Below are positions 56,718 to 64,000 of a stretch of 64,000 bases of DNA, piece after piece. This DNA comes from [Pasteurella] aerogenes. GTDB lineage: Bacteria > Pseudomonadota > Gammaproteobacteria > Enterobacterales > Pasteurellaceae. The translations under genes were made by a program, and so were the position numbers. The stretch covers positions 1,798,001 through 1,862,000 of the forward strand of contig LR134362.1 of NCBI GenBank assembly GCA_900637275.1. Reading direction: 5' to 3'. The notes under the pieces were generated by a model. The model worked only from the letters and a program-made list of their open reading frames with translations. It made no database searches and was not told where the DNA came from. Position 1 is the stretch's first letter. Every line of letters begins with the position of its first letter.

Positions 56718-57362
56718 TCAAACCGAATATTTCAAACGATACGCCACTAAATCTTCGATAGTGACAACAGGGTAGCCAAATTTTTGGGCAAATGCAACGA
56801 TTTCTGGAGCGCGTGCCATGGAGCCATTGTCATTGGTAATTTCACAAATAACACCTGCAGGTTTGTAACCAGCGAGACGGGCAAGATCGATAGATGCTTC
56901 AGTATGACCGCGGCGAACAAGGACGCCCTCAGTTTGCGCTCTTAATGGAAATACGTGTCCCGGTCTATGTAAATCTTCCGGTTTCGCACCATCAGCAATA
57001 GCGGCACGAATCGTGGTCACGCGATCAGACGCAGAAACACCGGTAGTTACACCTTTTGCCGCCTCAATAGTCACGGTAAATGCGGTTTTATTAGCGCTAG
57101 TGTTATGTTGTACCATTGGCGGTAAATCCAATTGCTTACATAATTCGTCCGTAATACAAAGACATACAATCCCGCTGCCATAACGGATTAACATTGCCAT
57201 TTGTTCCGGCGTAATCGTTTCCGCCGGGAAAATAAGATCACCTTCGTTTTCACGATCTTCGTCATCCAGCACTAAAACGCCATTGCCTTGTCTGAAGGCT
57301 TCAAGTGCATTTTTAACGCGTTGTTCTGAATCGCCGAAAGGCGCTAATACTGACTGATTCAT
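56718..57362 (-). CDS. ribB: 3,4-dihydroxy-2-butanone 4-phosphate synthase
   Basis: This 214-residue enzyme of riboflavin synthesis acts on ribulose 5-phosphate. LDDEDRENEGDLIFPAE (metal and substrate acidic loop), SDRVTTIRAA, and RPGHVFPLRAQ and RRGHTEASIDLARLAG are conserved. It is a stand-alone RibB without a GTP cyclohydrolase II domain. An FMN riboswitch precedes it, and divergent ubiK is the same neighbour as in E. coli. Confidence 0.97.
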   Translation of the reverse strand: MNQSVLAPFGDSEQRVKNALEAFRQGNGVLVLDDEDRENEGDLIFPAETITPEQMAMLIRYGSGIVCLCITDELCKQLDLPPMVQHNTSANKTAFTVTIEAAKGVTTGVSASDRVTTIRAAIADGAKPEDLHRPGHVFPLRAQTEGVLVRRGHTEASIDLARLAGYKPAGVICEITNDNGSMARAPEIVAFAQKFGYPVVTIEDLVAYRLKYSV

Positions 57363-57462
57363 AGTAAAATCCTTATATAAAATTAATTATAAATACCAGA
57401 ATCAGGGCGATGAGAAATTTTATTTCTCCGTTAAGAAATGAAGTTAACAGTAAAATAAAAAG

Positions 57463-57486
57463 CGCAAGTTTTGCAAGCAAAACTTG
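57463..57486 (-). terminator. Expression-platform terminator of the ribB riboswitch
   Basis: A perfect 10-bp stem CAAGTTTTGC/GCAAAACTTG (57465-57474, 57477-57486) with a two-base centre is followed on the minus strand by GCGCTTTTTATTTTA. It starts right after the aptamer, so FMN binding may favour it and stop transcription 100 bp before ribB. A second small hairpin (GAGAAAT/ATTTCTC) lies nearer ribB. Confidence 0.75.
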
Positions 57487-57489
57487 TTT

Positions 57490-57626
57490 ATTCTCTTTCA
57501 TCCAGACTGTCACTGTCGGCTTTGGATTTACACCAAATCTGCTGACTTTACCGTTAAGGTAAACGCTCGTGGGCTTGTCATTTGACTTACCACCGGTAGG
57601 GAATTGCACCCTGCCCTGAGAATTCC
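57490..57626 (-). promoter_or_regulatory. FMN riboswitch (RFN element)
   Basis: On the minus strand the conserved blocks appear in order: CAGGGCAGGGTG, AATTCCCTACCGGTGGTAAG, AGCCCACGAGCG, CAGATTTGGTG, AATCCAAAGCCGACAGT, and AGTCTGGATGAAAGAGAATA. This is the FMN aptamer that represses riboflavin genes. The region between ribB and ubiK holds no other gene. Confidence 0.96.
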
Positions 57627-57747
57627 TTTCTATTATAGCGAAAACTTCCGCTCTTGTAATCTACAGAGAAGAAAAAATGTTTTTATTTATAATAAGATTG
57701 ACTACAATAGAGAAATAATAAGAATGTAAAGGAAATATGAGGTTTTT

Positions 57748-58011
57748 ATGCTTAACCCGAAAAAAATTGAACAAATCATTCAACAAATTCAAGATGCTTT
57801 ACCACAGGGTATCAAAGAATTAGGGCAAGATGCCGAAGCAAAATTAAAGCAAACGTTACAAGCGCAATTATCCAAATTGGATTTGGTCACTCGTGAAGAA
57901 TTTGATGTACAAACGCAAGTCTTGCTACGTACCCGTGAAAAATTGGCAGACCTAGAAAAACGTTTAGAACAATATCTTGCCCAAGCGGAAGATAAACAAA
58001 CTGGAAATTAA
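57748..58011 (+). CDS. ubiK: Ubiquinone biosynthesis accessory factor UbiK
   Basis: This 87-residue protein (YqiC, BMFP family) assists the Ubi complex with UbiJ. It has an amphipathic N-terminal helix (KKIEQIIQQIQDALPQGIKE) and a C-terminal coiled coil (about 50-80; VTREEFDVQTQVLLRTREKL). Divergent ribB is the same neighbour as in E. coli, which supports the name. Confidence 0.93.
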   Translation: MLNPKKIEQIIQQIQDALPQGIKELGQDAEAKLKQTLQAQLSKLDLVTREEFDVQTQVLLRTREKLADLEKRLEQYLAQAEDKQTGN

Positions 58012-58021
58012 CAAAATTTCC

Positions 58022-58056
58022 ACCGCACTTTTCATTGTCAAAAACAAAAGTGCGGT
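58022..58056. repeat. Inverted pair of uptake signal sequences
   Basis: ACCGCACTT (58022-58030) and AAGTGCGGT (58048-58056) follow the ubiK stop by 10 bp and are followed by CTATTTTTG. It is a likely ubiK terminator before nadR. Confidence 0.8.
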
Positions 58057-58083
58057 CTATTTTTGACATAAAAAGGAGAGGCT

Positions 58084-59352
58084 ATGTCAGCTTTTGCTTA
58101 TTTGCAACAAAAACGCAAGCAATTAAATTTAAAAGTCAATGATGTTTGCCAACAAGCGAATATTACGCGCGCCTATTTTAACCAATTAGTCAGCGGAAAA
58201 ATTAAAAATCCAAGCGCAACAAAACTAAAAGCCTTACATAAAGCGCTACAAATCGTCGAACAAGAAGATAAAAAAGTCGGCGTGATTTTTGGTAAATTTT
58301 ATCCGGTGCATACCGGTCATATTAATATGATTTATGAAGCATTCAGTAAAGTGGACGAAATTCATGTTATCGTATGTAGTGATACGGATCGGGATTTAAA
58401 ACTGTTTTATGACAGCAAAATGAAAAGTATGCCGACCGAGCAAGATCGCTTGCGTTGGATGCAACAAATATTTAAATATCAACAAGATAAGATCTTTATT
58501 CACCACCTTGTCGAAGACGGGTTACCAAGTTATCCGAACGGTTGGGAAGCCTGGGCGGAACGGGTTAAGACCTTGTTTAAAGAGAAAAACTTTACTCCAA
58601 CCATTGTGTTCAGCAGTGAAATTCAAGATAAAGCACCTTACGAAAAATATCTGAATCTTGAAGTGGAGTTAGTGGATCCAGAGCGTCGCTTTTTCAATGT
58701 ATCTGCAACCAAAATTCGCAATAACCCATTCCATTACTGGAAATTTATTCCAAAAGAAGTTCGCCCATTCTTCGCTAAAACTATTGCTATTTTAGGTGGT
58801 GAAAGCAGCGGTAAATCGGTGTTGGTCAATAAATTATCCAGCGTCTTCAACACCACATCAGCGTGGGAATATGGTCGCGAATTCGTGTTTGAAAAACTGG
58901 GTGGTGATGAACAAGCAATGCAATATTCTGATTATCCGCAAATGGCGTTGGGCCACCAGCGATACATTGATTATGCAGTGCGCCATGCCACCAAAATTGC
59001 ATTTGTAGATACAGATTTCATCACTACACAAGCCTTTTGCATACAATATGAAGGTAAAGCGCATCCGTTTCTGGATTCGATGATTAAAGAATATCCATTT
59101 GATGTCACTATTTTACTCAATAACAATACCAAATGGGTAGACGATGGGTTGCGTCGACTCGGTAACACCAAACAACGTCAGCGTTTTCAAGGGTTACTAA
59201 AAAAATTACTGGATAAACATAATATTCCTTATATCGAAATTGAATCACCGAGCTATTTAGAGCGATATAACCAAGTCAAAGCGATTGTGGAAAAAATCTT
59301 AAACGAAGAAGAATTACCCGAGTTACACGCAGAGCATAAAATTGAGGAGTAA
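58084..59352 (+). CDS. nadR: Trifunctional NAD biosynthesis/regulator protein NadR
   Basis: This 422-residue protein has an N-terminal helix-turn-helix region (about 1-58; KVNDVCQQANITRAYFNQLV), an NMN adenylyltransferase domain (about 63-225; FGKFYPVHTGHINMI, ISATKIR-like SATKIRNN) and a ribosylnicotinamide kinase domain (about 232-405; LGGESSGKSVLV). In Haemophilus this enzyme makes NAD from imported nicotinamide riboside, the basis of V-factor use. GGAGAGGCT precedes the start. Confidence 0.96.
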   Translation: MSAFAYLQQKRKQLNLKVNDVCQQANITRAYFNQLVSGKIKNPSATKLKALHKALQIVEQEDKKVGVIFGKFYPVHTGHINMIYEAFSKVDEIHVIVCSDTDRDLKLFYDSKMKSMPTEQDRLRWMQQIFKYQQDKIFIHHLVEDGLPSYPNGWEAWAERVKTLFKEKNFTPTIVFSSEIQDKAPYEKYLNLEVELVDPERRFFNVSATKIRNNPFHYWKFIPKEVRPFFAKTIAILGGESSGKSVLVNKLSSVFNTTSAWEYGREFVFEKLGGDEQAMQYSDYPQMALGHQRYIDYAVRHATKIAFVDTDFITTQAFCIQYEGKAHPFLDSMIKEYPFDVTILLNNNTKWVDDGLRRLGNTKQRQRFQGLLKKLLDKHNIPYIEIESPSYLERYNQVKAIVEKILNEEELPELHAEHKIEE

Positions 59353-59360
59353 AATAAAGC

Positions 59361-60050
59361 ATGATTTTGTTTGCAGGTGACCCGCATGGAAGTTACGCTC
59401 ACCTCTATCCCTTTGTTGAAAATCAGAAGGATTTGGCACTGATCATACTTGGCGATTTACAACTCACCAATACCGATGAATTAGATAATTTAGCGAAACA
59501 TTGCGATCTCTGGTTTATCCATGGTAACCACGACAGCAAAACGACTGCCGCGTTTGAATCCTTGTGGGGATCGGAATGGAAAAAGCGCAATTTGCACGGT
59601 CGTGTAGTAGAAATTCAAGGTAAGCGCATTGCTGGACTCGGTGGTGTTTTTCGGGGGCAAATTTGGATGCCGCCGAATAAACCATTGTTTTTGGATCCCA
59701 TCCACTATTGCCAATATTGTTCACAAGAAAAAATTTGGCGTGGAGGTATTCCCTTAAGACATCGCACATCAATTTTTCCATCAGATATTGAATGCCTTGA
59801 ACAACAAAAAGCTGATATTTTAATCTGTCATGAGGCCCCAAAACCTCACCCCTCTGGTTTCCAAATTATCAATTCATTGGCAGTGAAAATGAGCGTTAGT
59901 CATGTATTTCATGGTCATCACCATGATAACTTTGACTATCTCCCACTCTGTGATAAAACCCCGTTTAAAGTCACCAACGTCGGTTTCCGCAGCCTTTGCA
60001 ATGAAAACGGAGAATATCTGCTGATTGGCGTGGATGATCGGGATAAATAA
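59361..60050 (+). CDS. Metallophosphoesterase
   Basis: This 229-residue calcineurin-like phosphoesterase has the five metal blocks: DPHGS at residues 7-11, LGDLQL, GNHDS, CHEAP and GHHHD. It starts 9 bp after nadR, so the two are likely co-transcribed; a role in nucleotide or NAD turnover is only suggested. There is no signal peptide. Confidence 0.85.
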   Translation: MILFAGDPHGSYAHLYPFVENQKDLALIILGDLQLTNTDELDNLAKHCDLWFIHGNHDSKTTAAFESLWGSEWKKRNLHGRVVEIQGKRIAGLGGVFRGQIWMPPNKPLFLDPIHYCQYCSQEKIWRGGIPLRHRTSIFPSDIECLEQQKADILICHEAPKPHPSGFQIINSLAVKMSVSHVFHGHHHDNFDYLPLCDKTPFKVTNVGFRSLCNENGEYLLIGVDDRDK

Positions 60051-60154
60051 TGTGATTTTCTGATGCGAAAATAATAAAAAAAGTGACCGCACTTTAGCTT
60101 AAGAAACAAGCAATAAACGTTAAACTAAAAAAGAGAAAATATTATATATAAAAC

Positions 60155-60187
60155 AAAAACCCCTAGTAGCAATACTAGGGGTTTTCA
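60155..60187. terminator. Terminator of the S10 operon
   Basis: A stem CCCCTAGTA/TACTAGGGG (60161-60169, 60174-60182) with A/T extensions and a four-base loop is followed on the minus strand by TTTTTGTTTT. It lies 18 bp past rpsQ. The plus-side TTTTC can also stop the metallophosphoesterase transcript. Confidence 0.88.
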
Positions 60188-60204
60188 TTAGATTAGTCTG
60201 TTGA

Positions 60205-60459
60205 TTAAGCTACAGCTTTTTCAACAACGCGAACTAAAGTGTGAGATTTAGTTTTAGAAAGTGGGCGACACTCTCTAATTTCAACAACATCACCTAATTT
60301 CGCTTCGTTGTTTTCATCGTGTACATGTAATTTAGTTGTACGACGGATAAACTTACCATAAAGTGGGTGTTTAACCTTACGTTCGATAGCAACAACAAAG
60401 GATTTATCCATTTTGTCACTTACAACTTTACCTTGCACGGTACGAATTTTATCAGTCAT
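60205..60459 (-). CDS. rpsQ: 30S ribosomal protein S17
   Basis: This 84-residue OB-fold protein binds 16S rRNA early. GKVVSDKMDKSFVVAIERK and the loop YGKFIRRTTKLHVHDE match the family. The start overlaps the rpmC stop by one base. It is the last gene of the operon here, with a terminator 18 bp on; rplN does not follow. Confidence 0.98.
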   Translation of the reverse strand: MTDKIRTVQGKVVSDKMDKSFVVAIERKVKHPLYGKFIRRTTKLHVHDENNEAKLGDVVEIRECRPLSKTKSHTLVRVVEKAVA

Positions 60460-60650
60460 TACTCACCCGCCTTCTCGGTTAATACAGTTTTCACTTGTGC
60501 AATACTGCGACGCACTTGTTTTAACTGATGGGTTTGTTGAAGCTGACCGGTGGCTGCTTGCATACGCAATTTGAATTGCTCACCTAACAAGTTAACCAAT
60601 TCAGCATTCAGCTCTTCAACAGTTTTTGTACGTAGTTCTTGAGCTTTCAT
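60459..60650 (-). CDS. rpmC: 50S ribosomal protein L29
   Basis: This 63-residue two-helix protein sits near the exit tunnel. [20 protein letters not shown] and the C-terminal [15 protein letters not shown] match. It overlaps both neighbours by one base (TAATG-type junctions). Confidence 0.98.
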
Positions 60651-61060
60651 TACATCACCGTTTTAGTTACGAAAGTGGTCTTGATTGGCAATTTTGCCGC
60701 TGCTAATGCAAATGCGGTTCTTGCGATTTCTTCAGACACACCATCCATTTCATAAAGGACTTTGCCCGGCTGGATTAAGGCTACCCAGTACTCAACGTTA
60801 CCTTTACCTTTACCCATACGAACTTCTAATGGTTTTTCAGTAATTGGTTTATCTGGGAATACACGGATCCAGATTTTACCTTGACGTTTAACTGCACGAG
60901 TCATCGCACGACGAGCGGCTTCGATTTGACGTGCGGTCAAACGACCACGACCAACTGCTTTTAAACCGAAAGTACCGAAGCTAACTTCTGTACCACCAGC
61001 AATACCACGGTTACGACCTTTGTGGACTTTACGGAATTTTGTACGTTTTGGTTGCAACAT
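60650..61060 (-). CDS. rplP: 50S ribosomal protein L16
   Basis: This 136-residue protein helps shape the A-site tRNA contact. [19 protein letters not shown], the Arg that is 3-hydroxylated in E. coli region ([13 protein letters not shown]) and KLPIKTTFV are present. It lies 13 bp after rpsC. Confidence 0.98.
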
Positions 61061-61073
61061 TTAACAATTCTCC

Positions 61074-61781
61074 TTATTTACGACCTTTACCGCGAGGTGC
61101 CTTTTTAGGCGCGGCAGGTTGTTGTTCCGGTTGTTGCGCAATTGCAGCCATTCCACCAAGAATTTCACCTTTGAAGATCCATACTTTAACGCCGATAACG
61201 CCGTAAGTAGTATGAGCTTCAGCAGTGTTATAATCGATGTCCGCACGTAATGTATGTAGAGGTACGCGACCTTCACGATACCACTCAGAACGTGCAATCT
61301 CTGCACCACCTAAACGACCGCTTACTTCAACTTTGATACCTTTGGCACCTAAGCGCATTGCGTTTTGTACCGCACGTTTCATCGCACGACGGAACATAAC
61401 ACGACGCTCTAATTGAGAAGCGATGCTGTCTGCAACTAATTTTGCATCTAATTCAGGTTTTTTCACTTCAGCAATGTTGATTTGTGCCGGAACGCCTGCT
61501 ATTTGTGCTACTGCGTTACGTAATTTTTCAACATCTTCGCCTTTTTTACCGATAACGATACCTGGACGAGCTGTGTGAATTGTTACACGAATACTTTTTG
61601 CCGGACGCTCAATAGTGATACGTGACACGGAAGCATTCGCTAATTCTTTATTTAAGAATTTACGTACTTTGAAATCGCCGTCTAAATTATCAGCGAAATC
61701 TTGTGTATTCGCGAACCAAGTAGAGTTCCAAGGCTTAACAATACCTAGGCGAATACCATGTGGATGTACTTTTTGACCCAT
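61074..61781 (-). CDS. rpsC: 30S ribosomal protein S3
   Basis: This 235-residue protein of the 30S head has a KH domain (IHTARPGIVIGKKGEDVEKL) and the C-terminal domain LGGAEIARSEWYREGRVPLH at the mRNA entry. It ends in a basic tail (APKKAPRGKGRK). Confidence 0.98.
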   Translation of the reverse strand: MGQKVHPHGIRLGIVKPWNSTWFANTQDFADNLDGDFKVRKFLNKELANASVSRITIERPAKSIRVTIHTARPGIVIGKKGEDVEKLRNAVAQIAGVPAQINIAEVKKPELDAKLVADSIASQLERRVMFRRAMKRAVQNAMRLGAKGIKVEVSGRLGGAEIARSEWYREGRVPLHTLRADIDYNTAEAHTTYGVIGVKVWIFKGEILGGMAAIAQQPEQQPAAPKKAPRGKGRK

Positions 61782-61798
61782 TTGCTATTCCTCTACGA

Positions 61799-62131
61799 TT
61801 AACGATCTGACACAACCACAGTGATGTGGCTTGTACGTTTTAAAATGCGATCTGCGCGACCTTTAGCACGTGGCATTACACGTTTCATGCTTGGACCTTC
61901 ATCTACAAAGATCTTCGCAACTTTAAGATCATCGATATCTGCACCGTCATTATGCTCAGCATTAGCAATCGCAGACTCAAGCACTTTTTTCACCAAAGCT
62001 GCCGCTTTTTTGTTGGTGTAAGTTAAAATTTCTAACGCTTGAGCTACTTTTTTACCACGGATTAAATCCGCAACTAAGCGAGCTTTTTGTGCTGAAGTGC
62101 GAGCGTAACGATGTTTTGCAATAGTTTCCAT
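61799..62131 (-). CDS. rplV: 50S ribosomal protein L22
   Basis: This 110-residue protein lines the exit tunnel. METIAKHRYARTSAQKARLV and the beta-hairpin MKRVMPRAKGRADRILKRTS, where macrolide-resistance changes occur, look wild type. It lies 17 bp before rpsC. Confidence 0.98.
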   Translation of the reverse strand: METIAKHRYARTSAQKARLVADLIRGKKVAQALEILTYTNKKAAALVKKVLESAIANAEHNDGADIDDLKVAKIFVDEGPSMKRVMPRAKGRADRILKRTSHITVVVSDR

Positions 62132-62141
62132 CTTTTACCCC

Positions 62142-62417
62142 TTACTTCTTAGCTTTCTTATCCGCAGCGTGACCGCGGTAAGTACGAGTCGGTGCAAATT
62201 CACCTAATTTATGACCGATCATTTCATCAGAAACATAAACAGGAACGTGCTGACGACCATTATGGACTGCGATGGTCAATCCGATCATTGATGGAATGAT
62301 CATTGAACGACGGGACCAAGTTTTAATTGGTTTTTTATCCCCGCTTTCCACCGCCTTCTCTACCTTCTTCAACAAGTGTAGGTCAAGGAATGGACCCTTC
62401 TTGAGAGAACGTGGCAT
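62142..62417 (-). CDS. rpsS: 30S ribosomal protein S19
   Basis: This 91-residue protein of the 30S head contacts S13. [20 protein letters not shown] and [20 protein letters not shown] match the family closely. The start is behind AAGAGGAAAAGCC. Confidence 0.98.
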
Positions 62418-62442
62418 GGCTTTTCCTCTTAATTAATGAATA

Positions 62443-63264
62443 TTATTTGCCACGACGACGTACGATAAATTTATCAGTACGTTTGTTGTGACGAGTTTTC
62501 TTACCTTTGGTTTGAACGCCCCAAGGTGTAACAGGATGTTTACCGAAGTTACGACCTTCACCACCACCGTGTGGGTGGTCAACCGGGTTCATCGCAGTAC
62601 CACGAACAGTTGGACGAATACCTCTCCAACGGCTTGCACCTGCTTTACCAAGTACGCGAAGCATATGCTCTGAATTACCCACTTCACCGATGGTAGCAGT
62701 ACATTCAGATAATACTTTACGCATTTCGCCTGAACGAAGACGTAAAGTTACATAATTACCTTCACGAGCGATAATTTGTACATACGCACCGGCAGAACGA
62801 GCGATTTGACCGCCTTTACCCGGTTTTAATTCAACGTTATGCACAGTTGAACCAACTGGAATATTGCGCATTGGTAATGAGTTACCAACTTTAATCGGCG
62901 CATTCACACCAGCTTGGATTTGATCGCCTGCGCTTAAACCTTTAGGCGCTAAAATATAACGACGTTCACCGTCTTTATAAAGCACTAAAGCGATATTTGC
63001 AGAACGATTTGGATCATATTCAAGACGCTCAACCACCGCTGGGATATCTAACTTGTTACGTTTGAAATCGATTAAACGGTAATGTTGTTTATGACCACCA
63101 CCGATATGACGAGTAGTGATACGTCCTAAATTATTACGACCACCAGTTTTAGATTTAGTATCTAATAATGGTGCGTAAGGTTTGCCCTTATGTAATTCAG
63201 GGTTCACGATTTTAACAACGTGACGACGACCAGCGGAGGTCGGCTTACATTTAACGATAGCCAT
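62443..63264 (-). CDS. rplB: 50S ribosomal protein L2
   Basis: This 273-residue protein binds 23S rRNA at the peptidyl-transferase centre. The highly conserved His loop MNPVDHPHGGGEGRN is intact, along with LGRITTRHIGGGHKQ and the basic C-terminus KTRHNKRTDKFIVRRR. Confidence 0.99.
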   Translation of the reverse strand: MAIVKCKPTSAGRRHVVKIVNPELHKGKPYAPLLDTKSKTGGRNNLGRITTRHIGGGHKQHYRLIDFKRNKLDIPAVVERLEYDPNRSANIALVLYKDGERRYILAPKGLSAGDQIQAGVNAPIKVGNSLPMRNIPVGSTVHNVELKPGKGGQIARSAGAYVQIIAREGNYVTLRLRSGEMRKVLSECTATIGEVGNSEHMLRVLGKAGASRWRGIRPTVRGTAMNPVDHPHGGGEGRNFGKHPVTPWGVQTKGKKTRHNKRTDKFIVRRRGK

Positions 63265-63284
63265 AGTTTTCTATTCCTCCGTAA

Positions 63285-63590
63285 TTACTCTGCCGCACCT
63301 TCAACGAAGTCAAGTGATTGACCTTCTTGAAGAGTTACATAAGCTTTTTTCCAGTCACTGCGACGACCTGTTTTAGCACCATGACGTTTAGTTTTACCTT
63401 TAACAACCACAGTACGAACAGAATCCACTTTCACTTCAAATAATTGCTCAACCGCGTTGGCAATTTCAACTTTATTTGCATCTAAAGCCACTTTGAAAAC
63501 GATAGTGTTTGACTTCTCAGCGTTATTTGTTGCTTTTTCAGAGACATGTGGTGCTTTTAACACTTTTAGCAAACGTTCTTGTTGAATCAT
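63285..63590 (-). CDS. rplW: 50S ribosomal protein L23
   Basis: This 101-residue protein sits at the exit-tunnel rim where trigger factor and SRP dock. MIQQERLLKVLKAPHVSEKA and the loop VVKGKTKRHGAKTGRRSDWK match. The start overlaps the rplD stop by 4 bp (ATGA). Confidence 0.98.
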   Translation of the reverse strand: MIQQERLLKVLKAPHVSEKATNNAEKSNTIVFKVALDANKVEIANAVEQLFEVKVDSVRTVVVKGKTKRHGAKTGRRSDWKKAYVTLQEGQSLDFVEGAAE

Positions 63591-64000
63591 GCTAACATCT
63601 CCTCAATTTGTTTCACTGCATCAACAGTAACAACCACTTTATCGAAAGCAATTAAGCTTACCGGATCGATACCTTGAACATCACGTACATCAACTTTATA
63701 TAAGTTACGTGCTGCTAAGAATAGATTCTCATCTAAACTTGCAGTGATGATAAGCGCGTCAGTTAACGCCATATCTTTTAATTTTTGTGCTAATACTTTA
63801 GTTTTTGGTGCGTCAATTTCGAATTTCTCAACAACCACTAAACGGTCTTGACGAACTAATTCAGAAAGAATGCTTTTGATTGCACCACGGTACATTTTTT
63901 TGTTTACTTTTTGGCTGTGATCTTGTGGTTTCGCAGCAAAAGTAATACCACCTGAACGCCAGATTGGTGATTTGATATCACCAGAACGCGCACGACCTGT
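63587..64000 (-). CDS. rplD: 50S ribosomal protein L4 (3' part only)
   Basis: These are the C-terminal 137 codons of L4; the N-terminal part is beyond position 64000. The frame is open to the edge, with GRARSGDIKSPIWRSGG and TFAAKPQDHSQKVNKKMYRG before the internal Met that could be mistaken for a start. L4 represses the S10 operon in E. coli by acting on the leader, which is outside the window. Confidence 0.97.
   Translation of the reverse strand, partial: TGRARSGDIKSPIWRSGGITFAAKPQDHSQKVNKKMYRGAIKSILSELVRQDRLVVVEKFEIDAPKTKVLAQKLKDMALTDALIITASLDENLFLAARNLYKVDVRDVQGIDPVSLIAFDKVVVTVDAVKQIEEMLA

Noticed and set aside
57373..57498. Short hydrophobic reading frame (about 42 codons) starting inside the FMN riboswitch
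   Set aside because: It has no ribosome site, its start is in a conserved aptamer strand, and it crosses the terminator hairpin. AT-rich leader DNA easily gives hydrophobic codons.

Overview
The window is chromosomal DNA from a gammaproteobacterium of the family Pasteurellaceae. The best evidence is about 40 exact copies of the 9-base Haemophilus-type DNA uptake signal core AAGTGCGGT (either strand), many in inverted pairs, spread through coding and intergenic DNA. Ribosomal, nqr, nadR and competence genes of Haemophilus/Pasteurella type agree with this. The Haemophilus-type core, not the Actinobacillus pleuropneumoniae-type core, places it in the Haemophilus/Pasteurella/Aggregatibacter/Basfia side of the family. 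I do not assign a genus. Nearly everything is core genome. I see no prophage, insertion sequence, integron or CRISPR array.

Layout. 1-13.6 kb (minus): 5' part of rpoC, rpoB, rplL and rplJ with an L10 autoregulatory leader, then galU, a phosphomannomutase gene, csrA, alaS and mnmA. 13.6-20.9 kb (minus): the whole Na+-pumping NADH:quinone reductase operon nqrABCDEF with its flavinylation and maturation genes apbE and nqrM. 21.3-24.8 kb: bolA, yajG, a HAD phosphatase, comF and nfuA. 24.8-30.1 kb (minus): paeA/ytfL, a DUF1523 gene, ycfH (TatD family), holB, tmk and mltG. 30.3-30.7 kb: comEA behind a perfect competence (CRP-S) site. 30.8-38.6 kb (minus): nlpD, a small nlpD-like lipoprotein gene, yqaA, surE, truD, ispF, a Kef-type antiporter, ispD, ftsB and an SGNH hydrolase. 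38.8-39.3 kb: a broken yhcH-family gene.

39.5-45.1 kb (minus): a complete rRNA operon, 16S - tRNA-Glu(UUC) - 23S - 5S, with promoter, boxA and terminator. Upstream of it lie hemG, trkH and yigZ, the same neighbourhood as E. coli rrnA. 47.8-56.7 kb (plus): tusA, then an L-arabinose locus: araC, a promoter region laid out like E. coli pBAD (CRP site, an exact AraC half-site, weak -35, good -10), an RbsB/LsrB-like ABC importer, a non-AraB FGGY kinase and araA. No araD is present. 56.7-60.1 kb: ribB under an FMN riboswitch, ubiK, nadR and a metallophosphoesterase gene. 60.2-64.0 kb (minus): the S10 ribosomal protein operon from rplD (cut by the window edge) to rpsQ, closed by a terminator.

How the parts work together. 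The minus-strand blocks are the expected transcription/translation and energy operons. The nqr genes, ApbE and NqrM form one self-contained assembly unit. Competence appears three ways: uptake sequences, comEA with its CRP-S site, and comF with a weaker CRP-S-like site. The arabinose locus is the clearest accessory module. Its transport genes are AT-rich and lack uptake sequences, while its kinase and isomerase genes each carry one. The observations most worth following are the arabinose module, the tandem nlpD-like lipoprotein, and an 18-bp uptake-sequence hairpin inside the hemG reading frame.
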